A stretch of DNA of 64,000 bases, taken from the NCBI RefSeq assembly GCF_014645355.1, contig NZ_BMLS01000001.1:930001-994000 (forward strand), read 5' to 3'. The position numbers were made by a program, and so were the translations under genes. How positions within the stretch are numbered: position 1 is the stretch's first letter; every line of letters begins with the position of its first letter. The notes beneath the pieces are model-generated. The model saw only the letters and a list, made by a program, of their open reading frames with translations, was not told the origin of the DNA and made no database searches. Source of the DNA: Bowmanella pacifica (GTDB lineage Bacteria; Pseudomonadota; Gammaproteobacteria; Enterobacterales; Alteromonadaceae). This document shows, piece after piece, positions 18,716 to 27,606 of the stretch.

Positions 18716-19366
18716 TTATTGCAGCGCCAGACTAACCCGACCTTCAGCACTAACCACCAATAAGTAACTGCGACCAAATGAGGCATCACACAGATTGATA
18801 GCAGTCCCATTCACTTGCAGGCCGCCATTGCATTGATCCACTGAGATAAACTCCGAGGCTTTGCCTATGGTCAGGGCCATAGTTTGTCCGCTGTTGTTGG
18901 CCTGCAAAGCGGTATCCGTCGCAAATAGCCTGACCCTGATATAGCCCTCTCGGTTTGACTCATACCTGTCAAACAGACTGTGGGACAAGGCCTCGCCTGA
19001 CATCCAAGCCAACCACAAATAGTGCCTGTCCCGCTTTACTTTATGAGTCTCCCGGTATCCGGTCTTATCTGCATAAGGGGCATGCACATAGAAACTGACT
19101 TTGCGCCCGGCATTATGTTCATGACTGATCTGTTGACTGGCTTGCTCCTGAGTAATATGCGCTACCTTGTACTTGTCTTTAAAGGGCTCCCGCTCATCAC
19201 CATCTAAGGCAGCATTGGCCATATAAAAGTCCAGCTCAAGGTGGGTTGCATTCACCAGTTGATAGTCACTCTTGTAGTAGTCACTGCCAAAGTTAGCGGT
19301 CTCCACGTCCTCACTGGAACAAGCAGACAATATGATTGCCAGCAATATTGCGATTATTCTATCCAT
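18716..19366 (-). CDS. Lipoprotein of unknown function
   Basis: A 216-residue predicted lipoprotein: hydrophobic leader ending in LSAC (Cys16), then a soluble domain rich in charged and aromatic residues, including a Cys pair late in the chain (VDQCNGGLQ, INLCDASFG). No family is recognised. Its ATG at 19366 shares a base with the TGA stop of the upstream MipA-like gene (TGATG), so the two are translationally coupled and likely act together at the outer membrane. The next gene in the same direction is the TonB-like protein. Confidence 0.7.
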   Translation of the reverse strand: MDRIIAILLAIILSACSSEDVETANFGSDYYKSDYQLVNATHLELDFYMANAALDGDEREPFKDKYKVAHITQEQASQQISHEHNAGRKVSFYVHAPYADKTGYRETHKVKRDRHYLWLAWMSGEALSHSLFDRYESNREGYIRVRLFATDTALQANNSGQTMALTIGKASEFISVDQCNGGLQVNGTAINLCDASFGRSYLLVVSAEGRVSLALQ

Positions 19367-20145
19367 CACATTTTCCTGTAGGTGAAAAACACCATCACCT
19401 TGCCTGTAGCGGATTTATCCACCAACGGGCTGTTCTCGATAGTTTTATCCAGCCATTCATAGCTGGCCCGGGCGCTGACACTCCACTGCCGGCTAAAGGG
19501 ATAGATAAATTGCATAGACAACTGGTAATTGGTGGCCGCTTCGGCCTGATAGGCAAGTCGGCCGTATTGTGGGTCTATGTTGCTGCCAGAGATACCATAC
19601 AAATAGTCGCTGTACTTCTCGCTCAGCCAACGCACCCCGCCGCCAACTAGCAACTGCACACCACGTTCGCCCTGATAAAGGGGGTGCATGTAAGACAGGT
19701 CAACGGCTGCACCTGAGGAGTTGCCTGTGACATCCTGACTAACCGACGCGGATAGGTGTTGCCAGGCAACATTTACCTGCGCGGTCACTTCACCATCCGG
19801 TGATTTATAACCAGTGAATATGGGATCCTCTGATAACTCATCATTGAAGCTAAACACACTGTCATAGGTCTCATCCCGGTAATTGAGCCCAGCAGACAGC
19901 GTAACTGGCCAGTTATCGCCACTCAGACTGTACTGGAATAAGCCATGCTTCACACCAAGCTGCCAGCGCCCGTATTCAGCGTTAATGTAAGGTAAGGTGA
20001 TGTATTGAATGGGCATATCCACCCAGGGGGTATCATAAACCGCCAGCCCGCCACCAAATTCCAACGTCCAGCCCTCATCGGCCTGCACCCAACCTGAATA
20101 GATCAGCAGCAACAGCAGATTGCACCAATAATAAAAGCTCCTCAT
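19366..20145 (-). CDS. MipA/OmpV-family outer membrane protein
   Basis: A 259-residue exported protein: signal peptide (1-22, ending near VQADEG), then alternating beta-strand pattern of a small outer-membrane barrel. The family-like stretch VRWLSEKYSDYLYGISGS and the early YITLPYINAEYGRWQLGV fit the MipA/OmpV group (MltA-interacting proteins, often tied to envelope stress or antibiotic sensing). The C-terminal end VMVFFTYRKM is less typical, as the last residue is not aromatic. It heads an apparent operon with the lipoprotein, and is divergent from a NarL-type two-component pair; repeated TGACATTTG sites lie in the gap. Confidence 0.75.
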   Translation of the reverse strand: MRSFYYWCNLLLLLIYSGWVQADEGWTLEFGGGLAVYDTPWVDMPIQYITLPYINAEYGRWQLGVKHGLFQYSLSGDNWPVTLSAGLNYRDETYDSVFSFNDELSEDPIFTGYKSPDGEVTAQVNVAWQHLSASVSQDVTGNSSGAAVDLSYMHPLYQGERGVQLLVGGGVRWLSEKYSDYLYGISGSNIDPQYGRLAYQAEAATNYQLSMQFIYPFSRQWSVSARASYEWLDKTIENSPLVDKSATGKVMVFFTYRKM

Positions 20146-20205
20146 CGCGTTACACTCCTTGATTAAACTATGCGCAGCTTAGCGAGAGCATAGAAGGGCT
20201 TCATG

Positions 20206-20255
20206 TGACAAATGTCATGGCCGCAAGTCTCGCTGGCAAGATCGTGACATTTGCC
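20206..20255. promoter_or_regulatory. Repeated TGACATTTG sites in divergent promoter
   Basis: A dyad TGACAAATGTCA (20206-20217) and a related site TGACATTTGCC (20245-20255), about 39 bp apart start to start, lie between the mipA-like gene and the histidine kinase. The reverse strand of the first reads TGACATTTGTCA, so both share TGACATTTG. They are reasonable binding sites for the adjacent NarL-type response regulator, controlling both directions. Confidence 0.5.
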
Positions 20256-20293
20256 CTATTCGAGGCATACTGGAGCTATGCGATACTGGTGTT

Positions 20294-21427
20294 ATGAAGT
20301 TATCTCGTCGTTTGAACAGCAAATTTTTTGAACTTGGCCTGGGTTTTTTAACCTGGGGATTTATCTGCTTTTTTACCCTGCATTTCTGGCAACTGAACGA
20401 TCCCAATATTCAGCATCGTCTGCCTCCGACGCCGGGTACCATTGTGCTGGTTTGCAGTTTGTTACTGCTGTTTCTGGCCGGCTATCTGTGGCGCATGTTG
20501 AGAAATGAGCTTATCTGGCTTGGGCCGCTGGTACAGTCATTATGCCTACTGTCGCTAATGTGGCTGTTTCCCAATGGGATGATTCTTATCCTGGGTATTA
20601 TGTTGGTTGCACACCTTAGTGAGCTGTTTAAGCCCCTGATCTGTGTGCTTATCTGCCTGCTACTTCCCCTACTGAATTTTTTGTTGTCCCCTGCTGAGTA
20701 TGGCTTGGTCAACGCCATGTTGTTCTCCACGCTGAACCTCTTTGCCCTTTTCATCGCCACCCGTTTACAAGCCGAAAGACAGGCAAAGGAAGCCAATGCC
20801 CATCTGTTAAGGGAACTCAGGGCTACCCAAAGCTTACTTTACACTACCACCCGACGTGATGAACGACTTCGTATAGCAAGGGATTTACACGATGTACTGG
20901 GACATCATTTGACGGCCCTGAGCATTCAATTGGAAGTTGCTAACCAGTTAAGCCAGGACAATGCCAGCCAACCCATCAAACGAGCACAGGAGTTAGCCAA
21001 GTTGTTGCTTGCCGATGTACGTGAAGCCGTGGCAGATATTCGTCGTGCCAACCAGCTAGATATCCAATCAGCACTACAAGCATTGATTCAGGATCTGGAC
21101 GGCCTGAACATCATACTGGATGTGGCCGAGGACGTGGTAATTACCGACGCACGCGCCGCAGAAGCCTTGTTCCGCTGTGCCCAGGAAGCACTAACCAATG
21201 TGCTCAAGCATGCCAGAGCAACGCAATGTCGACTGCATTTGTATAAACGCCAGGAAATACTGTATCTGCAGATAGAGGACAACGGTCGCCATACCAGGCA
21301 AGTGGTGCCGGGCCACGGTCTGACCGGCATGCAGGAAAGACTGAATAAGCTGGACGGTGAATTAAAAATCACTGCAGACGCAGCCGGCTTCCGTTTGCTG
21401 GTCAGTCTGCCGGATAGCGCCGCATGA
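20294..21427 (+). CDS. NarL-system sensor histidine kinase (HisKA_3)
   Basis: A 377-residue membrane histidine kinase. Residues 10-165 hold five or six hydrophobic segments without a large periplasmic domain, followed by a coiled linker and a HisKA_3 dimerisation domain with ERLRIARDLHDVLGHH (His199). The HATPase part has the N-box CAQEALTNVLKHARAT and GLTGMQERL. This is the DesK/LiaS/NarX-type class, with membrane-embedded sensing typical of envelope stress kinases. The stop overlaps the regulator start by 4 bp (ATGA), indicating coupling. It faces the MipA-TonB-ECF block, which may be its target. Confidence 0.9.
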   Translation: MKLSRRLNSKFFELGLGFLTWGFICFFTLHFWQLNDPNIQHRLPPTPGTIVLVCSLLLLFLAGYLWRMLRNELIWLGPLVQSLCLLSLMWLFPNGMILILGIMLVAHLSELFKPLICVLICLLLPLLNFLLSPAEYGLVNAMLFSTLNLFALFIATRLQAERQAKEANAHLLRELRATQSLLYTTTRRDERLRIARDLHDVLGHHLTALSIQLEVANQLSQDNASQPIKRAQELAKLLLADVREAVADIRRANQLDIQSALQALIQDLDGLNIILDVAEDVVITDARAAEALFRCAQEALTNVLKHARATQCRLHLYKRQEILYLQIEDNGRHTRQVVPGHGLTGMQERLNKLDGELKITADAAGFRLLVSLPDSAA

Positions 21428-22059
21428 AAGTCAGGATCCTGTTAATAGACGACCAGAATCTGGTACGTGAAGGCATCAAGAGTTTACTGCAGTTAAAGCC
21501 TGGCCTGGATGTTGTTGCCGAAGCTGATGATGGCACAGAGGCTGTGGCCCTGACCTTGGCCCATAGGCCAGATGTGATATTACTGGATATTCGTATGCCC
21601 AAAGTGACGGGACTGGATGTGCTGAAGCAATTCAGCCAAGCGGATATTCAGGTACCTGTGTTGATCCTGACCACTTTTGATGACCACGAACTGGTGCTGG
21701 AATGCATTAAACTGGGCGCCAAAGGCTACCTGCGCAAGGATGTTAGTTTCGATGCGCTAACCAATGCCATTCTCACTCTTGCACAAGGCAAAAGCTGGCT
21801 GCAGCCCGCCGTTACCTGCCGGGTGGAAAAAGCCAGGGACAATAACGACTCCCCTACCGCCCTGATAGAGCAGTTGACGGATATCGAAGTGCAGGTATTG
21901 AGGTTAGTGGCGGCCGGTTATTCTAACCACGAAATTGCCGACGCGCTGCACAGGTCAGTGGGTACTATCCGCAATCAAGTATCCGCAATTTTGGCCAAGC
22001 TGTGCGTGCGCGACAGAACCCGGGCGGTGCTTAAGGCGCTGGATCTTGGCCTGATATAA
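21424..22059 (+). CDS. NarL/LuxR-type response regulator
   Basis: A 211-residue regulator: receiver domain with the acidic pair at DDQN and phospho-acceptor Asp55 in VILLDIRMPKVTG, the conserved TTFDDHELV and the lysine in GAKGYLRKDV, then a LuxR-type helix-turn-helix (LTDIEVQVLRLVAAGYSNHE and VGTIRNQVSAILAKL). It is translationally coupled to the upstream kinase. Candidate sites are the TGACATTTG repeats ahead of the pair. The 3' end overlaps the convergent UPF0149-type gene by 29 bp. Confidence 0.93.
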   Translation: MKVRILLIDDQNLVREGIKSLLQLKPGLDVVAEADDGTEAVALTLAHRPDVILLDIRMPKVTGLDVLKQFSQADIQVPVLILTTFDDHELVLECIKLGAKGYLRKDVSFDALTNAILTLAQGKSWLQPAVTCRVEKARDNNDSPTALIEQLTDIEVQVLRLVAAGYSNHEIADALHRSVGTIRNQVSAILAKLCVRDRTRAVLKALDLGLI

Positions 22060-22681
22060 AGGTTTCAAACTGATGTGGAAGGTAAGCGGCCAGCATACCG
22101 GACAGCGCGACATACTGGCCTAATGCCCGTGGCAGGGTTTCGGCAATAGCGTCGAGTTGCGCATTAAGCTGGGTGTTACCTTTGGCAGTCGCCTGCTCCA
22201 GGGCTAAAGGTACATTGGCAAAGGTACTGAACAGGCGCAGTAAATGACTCAGTTCCTTGGCCGCTGACACAGAGCGCTCCGCTTCCTGCTGCTGCATTTG
22301 CGTCCAGGCCTGCTGCCATACATTTTGCAAATGCTGATGCCCAAGCAGACAACCACTCATCCACTGGCTGAGGGGGTCTTCCAGGGTCATTCCCGCATGA
22401 TAACAACAAGATGTCGGCAACAACCTTTGCTCATCACGCATACTCAACAGTTGGGCCTTGAAACAAGCCATCAGCGTTTCGGTAAGCTTGTCAGCCACCT
22501 CAGATGACATCTCATCACTGATTAACACCCAGGGCATCCATTGCTGTGGCGGCGGAATCTGCGGCGCGGCAGAGACCGCAAACACTAATCCCAGCACTTC
22601 ATCATAACTGCGTAGCAGCTGCGGATAATCCTCACACAGCTGCTGCAGGGTTTGATAGGTCGGTTCAAATTTGCCAGTCAT
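22031..22681 (-). CDS. UPF0149/YecA-like protein
   Basis: A 216-residue soluble helical protein resembling the UPF0149 (YecA/YgfB) family: PTSCCYHAGMTLEDPLSQWM followed by SGCLLGHQHLQNVWQQAW is the recognisable core. Some family members carry a C-terminal SEC-C zinc motif; it is absent here. YgfB-type proteins have been linked to gene regulation in Pseudomonas, but the role here is unknown. It overlaps the upstream kinase-like gene by 17 bp, so the two are co-transcribed. Confidence 0.65.
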   Translation of the reverse strand: MTGKFEPTYQTLQQLCEDYPQLLRSYDEVLGLVFAVSAAPQIPPPQQWMPWVLISDEMSSEVADKLTETLMACFKAQLLSMRDEQRLLPTSCCYHAGMTLEDPLSQWMSGCLLGHQHLQNVWQQAWTQMQQQEAERSVSAAKELSHLLRLFSTFANVPLALEQATAKGNTQLNAQLDAIAETLPRALGQYVALSGMLAAYLPHQFETFISGQDPAP

Positions 22682-23525
22682 GTGCTGCTCGTCCTGTAAC
22701 GGTTTGTACCCGCCTGCGGCTATCCAGTTGAAAAATCCTGGTGGCCGCCACTGGTGGATTCTCCAGTTGATGGCAGGTCAGGCGCTGATAATGCAGCATA
22801 AATCTAGCCAGTTGCTGTGCATCCATCCCCTTGCCACGCGTTTGTCTCAGTTTCTGCTCCTGCTCGGCACGCCAATGCAGTACGCTCTGCCAGTCGGGGG
22901 CTTGCAATACCCACAATTCATCGAGGGCGGTAAAAAAACGCTGATAATCCGTGGCCAAACAATTATTCACATAGCTTCGCCATACCCCATCAGTATCTTC
23001 ACGTTCTTCCAATTCATTGATAGGCAGCACCAATTCTGCCTCTGTCTGCGACTCGGCGCCCAGGCACCAGCCCTCAACAATCAGGATATCTGCCGGACCT
23101 TCCAGCCATTCTCCTTCGGTGGCTCTGCCATCCTTACTTTTATCAAATCTCGGCAGGCTAAGTTCTTGTCCAGTGCGAAAACGACGGAGCAGCTCCAAGC
23201 CCAAACTGATATCGTGGGTGCCGGGTACACCGCGGGTGGCCAATAAAGGATGAACTTGCGTCGCCAGCCAACGCCGGTGTGACTGCGGATAATAGAGATC
23301 ATCAAGGGACAGCACCGCCACCTGCAGGCCAAAGGTTTGCCCCAGTTCAGCTTGCAGATACCTGGCCAGTGTAGACTTTCCACTGCCCTGCGCGCCGTTT
23401 ATTCCCAGGACATAAGGGGTCTTTAAACCGGTTAACTGCCGGGCCAGAGGCCTCCATTGCTGCCGAAATATAGCGAGCTCTGGTGTTAACCGTTCCAGAC
23501 CAAGGGTTGAATCAGATAGGTCCAA
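22665..23525 (-). CDS. D-glycerate 3-kinase-like P-loop kinase
   Basis: A 286-residue ATP-binding kinase with a Walker A loop GINGAQGSGKST (41-52), the LSLDDLYYP segment, GTHDISLGLELL, LPRFDKSKDGRA and the Walker B-like DILIVEGWCLG. This pattern matches the plant-type glycerate kinase (GLYK) and its bacterial YggC-like relatives within the phosphoribulokinase/uridine kinase fold. The likely reaction is phosphorylation of D-glycerate to 3-phosphoglycerate, but substrate use in bacterial members is poorly tested. It leads a two-gene operon with the UPF0149 protein. Confidence 0.8.
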   Translation of the reverse strand: MDLSDSTLGLERLTPELAIFRQQWRPLARQLTGLKTPYVLGINGAQGSGKSTLARYLQAELGQTFGLQVAVLSLDDLYYPQSHRRWLATQVHPLLATRGVPGTHDISLGLELLRRFRTGQELSLPRFDKSKDGRATEGEWLEGPADILIVEGWCLGAESQTEAELVLPINELEEREDTDGVWRSYVNNCLATDYQRFFTALDELWVLQAPDWQSVLHWRAEQEQKLRQTRGKGMDAQQLARFMLHYQRLTCHQLENPPVAATRIFQLDSRRRVQTVTGRAAHDWQI

Positions 23526-23647
23526 GACATGCCTTCCAACAAATACTTATATCTATTACAGCAGAAATTAGCCTAATAAGTAATAACGGATTGTTTGTCG
23601 CAAAAGCACTCCTTTCTATCGGTCTAACCTTGACCTGCCAATAAGCG

Positions 23648-23670
23648 GAAATGTTATACTATTACCAGTT
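23648..23670. promoter_or_regulatory. Candidate Zur box upstream of znuD-like receptor
   Basis: The left half GAAATGTTATA (23648-23658) matches the gammaproteobacterial Zur consensus exactly; after one spacer base the right half TATTACCAGTT keeps 6 of 11 positions. It lies 22 bp before the start of a His-rich TonB receptor, so repression by zinc-loaded Zur is a strong inference. No zur gene is in the window. Confidence 0.72.
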
Positions 23671-23691
23671 CACGATTATAGCGGTAACCCC

Positions 23692-25899
23692 ATGAAAGTA
23701 CGCTTATCCCCTATTCTGCTTGCACTGCTACCAGCATTGGGCTGGGCTAATGACAAGCCTGTCCAGAAAGACGAACATGATATTGAAACATTGGTGATCA
23801 GTGCTTCACCCTTGAAGCGTACGGTTCTGGAATCGGCTACGCCGGTATCCATTCTCAGTGGTGAAGAGCTTGCACAGAATCAGGCTGCGACGCTGGGCGA
23901 GACGTTGAAAAACACCCCAGGGGTAAACAGCTCGTACTTCGGCCCTGTCTCCAGCAGCCCGATTATTCGCGGTCTGGACGGCCCCAGAATTAAGATTGTG
24001 CAAAATGGCTTGGACGCTTCCGATGCGTCGCGAGTTGGACCAGACCATAGTGTTGCAACTGAAGTATCTACCGCTACGCAGATAGAAGTTCTGCGAGGCC
24101 CTGCCACATTACTGTATGGCAGCGGGGCAATTGGTGGGGTGGTAAATGTGGTGGATAACCGCCTCCCGCAGCAAACTCAGGATAGTTTGAGCGGCCAGGT
24201 TATGGGTTTTTATGACACAGTCGCCAACGAGAAAACCGTTTCCACCGATTTAAACGGCGGTGCTGGCAGCTTTGCCTGGCACTTGGACGCCTTCAGCCGT
24301 AAAACCGATAATTTTGAGATCCCAGGCGAAGCCGAGTTAACGCATGACGAAGACGAGCATGGCGATGAACAAAGCGGATACTTGGAAAATTCTGCTATCG
24401 ACGCACAAGGTTTTACCATGGGCAGCGGCTGGATTACAGATGATTTTCGTCTGGCACTTTCTTATGGTCGGCTAGAGTCTGACTATGGTGTTCCCGGCCA
24501 TGCCCATGAAGAGCATGAAACCGACGAACACAGTGCAGAAACCGAAGAAGGCGTATACGCCCGTCTTGAGCAAGACAGGTTTCAGGCCATTATTGACTGG
24601 AATAACCTAACCGGTCCCTTCTCTGCAGTGCACTGGCATAACGGCTATACCGATTATCAGCACAGCGAAATTGAAGAGGGACACGTTGGCACCACCTTCA
24701 AGAATCAAACGCTGGAATCCCGCCTATGGGCCGAACACAAGCCGCTATTCGGCTGGGAAGGGGTGATAGGCCTGCACTTCAATGACGTTGAATTCTCCGC
24801 CATTGGTGAAGAGGCTTTTACTCCTCCCACGGACAGCCAGAGTCTGGCCATGTTCGTGCTGGAAGAAAAACGCACCGGTGACTTGCTGTGGCAATTGGGG
24901 CTACGTGTAGAGAAAGTTCGCCATCAGCCGGACAATGCTTTTTTTGAAGCACTGGCCCACGAGCACGAAGCCCATGACGCTGCTGAGGAAGAAGAGGAGC
25001 ACGAAATCCACTTTGACGAACAGCGTTACAACAGCGTGAGTGCCTCCGCAGGCGTGGTGTGGAGCTTGGATGAGCACCAGTCATTGGCCTTTAACTATGC
25101 TTACTCGCAACGCGCGCCTTCCGCTTCAGAAACTTTTGCTTTTGGTCCACATATTGGCACCGGCACCTATGAAATTGGTGGTGGCTTCGCCATTCACCAA
25201 CACGAGGATGAATATCTGCTGGAGCAGGCCGAAAGCAAGATGGACAAGGAGGTCTCCAATAACCTTGACCTCACTTACCGTTATCACACCGATCAATGGC
25301 ACGCATCGGTTAGCTTGTTCTACAACCAGGTAGATAATTATGTGTTTCAGCAGGACACCGGACTGGTGATCAGTGACGGACATCTGCACGCTCATGATGA
25401 AATAGAAGACAGCGGAGAGTCGGAAGACGGACACGCGCACGGCGAGGATCTGCCGGTATTCCTGTTTGCTCAGCAAGATGCCAAGCTATACGGATTTGAG
25501 GCCGAGATGGACTGGCACTTCGCTGAAAACTGGCGCATTGATGCCTTTACTGATTACACCCGTGCCAAGCTGGATGATGGCAGTAATGTGCCGCGCATTC
25601 CGCCACTGCGGATAGGCTCCTCGCTGCACTTTGAATACGACAGATGGCATGCTGAGGCAGGCTTTACCCATTACAGTAAGCAGGACAAATACGCTGAGTA
25701 TGAGACCGAAACAAAGGGCTATACTCTGGTATCCGCCAGCGTTAACTACTACCTGCCAACCGATTTAGCAGATCTGACTCTATTCATTAAGGGAGACAAC
25801 CTGACCGACGAAGAAGCCAGAGTACATTCGTCTTTCCTTAAAGATGTCGCACCGCTGCCGGGACGGGCGATCCGATTCGGTATCAAGGGCCGCTTTTAA
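23692..25899 (+). CDS. znuD: ZnuD-type TonB-dependent zinc receptor
   Basis: A 735-residue outer-membrane receptor: signal peptide (1-19), TonB box region near ETLVISASP, plug domain (about 45-150, with IEVLRGPATLLYGSGAIGGV) and a 22-strand barrel ending in GIKGRF. Four His/Asp/Glu-rich stretches mark predicted outer loops: about 217-228 (THDEDEHGDE), 269-283 (HAHEEHETDEH), 421-441 (HEHEAHDAAEEEEEH) and 564-585 (HLHAHDE and HAHGED). Such loops are the hallmark of ZnuD zinc receptors. A probable Zur box precedes it, which supports zinc uptake under limitation. It is a single-gene unit followed by a hairpin. Confidence 0.88.
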   Translation: MKVRLSPILLALLPALGWANDKPVQKDEHDIETLVISASPLKRTVLESATPVSILSGEELAQNQAATLGETLKNTPGVNSSYFGPVSSSPIIRGLDGPRIKIVQNGLDASDASRVGPDHSVATEVSTATQIEVLRGPATLLYGSGAIGGVVNVVDNRLPQQTQDSLSGQVMGFYDTVANEKTVSTDLNGGAGSFAWHLDAFSRKTDNFEIPGEAELTHDEDEHGDEQSGYLENSAIDAQGFTMGSGWITDDFRLALSYGRLESDYGVPGHAHEEHETDEHSAETEEGVYARLEQDRFQAIIDWNNLTGPFSAVHWHNGYTDYQHSEIEEGHVGTTFKNQTLESRLWAEHKPLFGWEGVIGLHFNDVEFSAIGEEAFTPPTDSQSLAMFVLEEKRTGDLLWQLGLRVEKVRHQPDNAFFEALAHEHEAHDAAEEEEEHEIHFDEQRYNSVSASAGVVWSLDEHQSLAFNYAYSQRAPSASETFAFGPHIGTGTYEIGGGFAIHQHEDEYLLEQAESKMDKEVSNNLDLTYRYHTDQWHASVSLFYNQVDNYVFQQDTGLVISDGHLHAHDEIEDSGESEDGHAHGEDLPVFLFAQQDAKLYGFEAEMDWHFAENWRIDAFTDYTRAKLDDGSNVPRIPPLRIGSSLHFEYDRWHAEAGFTHYSKQDKYAEYETETKGYTLVSASVNYYLPTDLADLTLFIKGDNLTDEEARVHSSFLKDVAPLPGRAIRFGIKGRF

Positions 25900-25919
25900 G
25901 GCCACCCGACGATCCAAAC

Positions 25920-25945
25920 AGGAGGATCCAACACGCGATCCTCCT
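25920..25945 (+). terminator. Hairpin after znuD
   Basis: AGGAGGATC (25920-25928), an eight-base loop, then GATCCTCCT (25937-25945): a perfect 9-bp stem 20 bases after the znuD stop. The following run TTACCTTT is only moderately T-rich. Confidence 0.6.
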
Positions 25946-26354
25946 TACCTTTGCAAGCCAATTTTGCCAGAGGATCTCTGCAGGATCCCCGCAATTAAGC
26001 GCATTTCTTCCAACAACATCCAAATTTAAGACACAGCTTTTTCCACAGCTTTTTCAGCCAACAGTGGATAAGTTAAGTGGCTGTACCAATTCCGGCTTGC
26101 AACTTCTCTTCGCGATAAAACATTACAAAATCAGGCCTCATCAATATGAGCTGTTCAGCAAACTTTTAACGCAAGCAATCAGCAACCGCAACCCAAGCAC
26201 TCCATTGCCACATCGACGAAGAAGTAATCCACAATGTATTTATTTCAATCAGTTGGCAGCAATTACGCGATTCTTAATACAGCGATCCCGGATCCGCAGC
26301 AATACAACGATCTTAGATCGGGTTCAACACGCTAATGAATGCCGCTAAGGTGTT
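25946..26354. other. Non-coding stretch with clustered GATC and DnaA-box-like sites
   Basis: No convincing gene. It contains several GATC sites, four of them within 26284-26319, plus TTTTCCACA (26041-26049) and AGTGGATAA (26065-26073), each one mismatch from the DnaA box TTATCCACA or its complement. A 94-codon frame at 26064-26348 lacks a ribosome site and resembles no protein. It separates znuD from the convergent LysR gene. Confidence 0.4.
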
Positions 26355-27302
26355 TCAACTTTCAGTTAGTTCCGCCGCCACCAGCCTAAGATCCTCTACA
26401 AGACAAGCGGCCGCGGGTGTCAGGCCCCCTTCAGTACGCATAGTGATACCCACCGGCCCTTTGCGGGCCAAGGCTGGTACCGGAAGTCGGCATAACTCCC
26501 CAAGTTGTTCATAGGTACGAAAGATCTGATAGGGCATGGCCGCGATCATATCGGTTTCTCGCAGTAGTGTGCGGTTGGTCAGCACGGAAACCGACTCCAC
26601 TACAGGCGCAGGAGACGGTAACCCCTGATCGCGGAAATTCTGATCCAACTCGCGACGCAGATAGGTCTGCGGAGAAGGCAGGATCCAGTCTTCCTGCAAT
26701 AAATCTTCCAGGCTTAATACACCACGGTTACTCAGCGGATGACCGGCTCTCGCCACTATCATAGTGGGTTCCTGGTAGAGCTCGATTGAGGTTAAACCGT
26801 CATAATCCTGATGTTCAGGGATTCTGCCGACCACCATATCCAAATCCCCCTGCACCAAATTTGGGAGCAACACATCCTGTGTCCCTTCAACTACGGTAAC
26901 TGAGATATTTGGTCGTTCCGCACGCAACCGCACCAAGGCTTTAGGTAACAGGGTCAAACTGGCGGTAATTAGCGTGCCCACAGTAACATGGCCAGATAAA
27001 CCGCCCTGCAAAGAAGTCAGCTCCTCACTGACATGTTTTATTTGTGAGAGTACCAACTTGGCATGTTTGATTAGTACCTCACCATACAAGGTGGGCACCA
27101 CACCGCGGGATGAGCGTTCAAATAAAATTAACTCATAAGCCGATTCAATGTCTCGGATGATCTTGGTGGCCGCAGGCTGAGCCATGTTCATCAGTTGCGC
27201 TGCTTTGAAGATATTGCACTGCTCACCCACAGTCACTAGTAGTTTCAAGTGCTTTAGCTTCATGCGGGCAACCATATCGCGCTGCAATTTTTCTGGAGTC
27301 AT
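26355..27302 (-). CDS. LysR-family regulator of the aminomuconate operon
   Basis: A 315-residue LysR-type regulator, divergent from the 3-hydroxyanthranilate operon and so its probable activator. The N-terminal HTH is LKLLVTVGEQCNIFKAAQLM with AQPAATKIIRDIE, then the effector domain from about residue 95 (GHVTVGTLITASLTLLPKAL). It resembles the GbpR/PcaQ-like branch of aromatic-pathway regulators. ATG 27302 is used, with GAGG 8 nt upstream; an in-frame TTG two codons earlier has none. The inducer, perhaps 3-hydroxyanthranilate or a later intermediate, is inferred only. Confidence 0.88.
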   Translation of the reverse strand: MTPEKLQRDMVARMKLKHLKLLVTVGEQCNIFKAAQLMNMAQPAATKIIRDIESAYELILFERSSRGVVPTLYGEVLIKHAKLVLSQIKHVSEELTSLQGGLSGHVTVGTLITASLTLLPKALVRLRAERPNISVTVVEGTQDVLLPNLVQGDLDMVVGRIPEHQDYDGLTSIELYQEPTMIVARAGHPLSNRGVLSLEDLLQEDWILPSPQTYLRRELDQNFRDQGLPSPAPVVESVSVLTNRTLLRETDMIAAMPYQIFRTYEQLGELCRLPVPALARKGPVGITMRTEGGLTPAAACLVEDLRLVAAELTES

Positions 27303-27606
27303 GTTCAAAGCCTCTGTGATTTTTTATTATTCGCTGGGCGGGCACAGTTATCAGTTAAAAGCTATAGCAACATGAATTTACCAACCCTTTTATTATGTCT
27401 TACCACAGTTTCCTTTGGATAAGAAATACTCAATTTCAATTCTGGTTAATTGCCACCCTATACCCCCCACCGTGAATGAGCCTAGCGCCAGATATAACTT
27501 TTATCTTATAACCAAGTCGGTAAATTCTATTTTTGTATTATGTTAACGGTCTGTAAAGTCAATCCAAGCCTCAGCGCTGTCCTATGCAGCAATAAGAGAA
27601 TCGGGA
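27303..27606. promoter_or_regulatory. Divergent promoter region between lysR and the amn/nba operon
   Basis: A 304-bp AT-rich gap with no gene. It contains imperfect dyads such as ATATAACTTTTATCTTATAAC (27491-27511 region) of the size bound by LysR proteins (T-N11-A type). Promoters for both directions should lie here; exact -35/-10 elements cannot be fixed by eye. Confidence 0.45.

Noticed and set aside
26064-26348. 94-codon frame in the gap between znuD and lysR
   Set aside because: No ribosome site and no recognisable feature; most likely chance in an AT-rich intergenic region.
25946-26354. Replication origin
   Set aside because: Only two imperfect DnaA boxes and no linked dnaA, gidA or parAB genes; far too weak for oriC.
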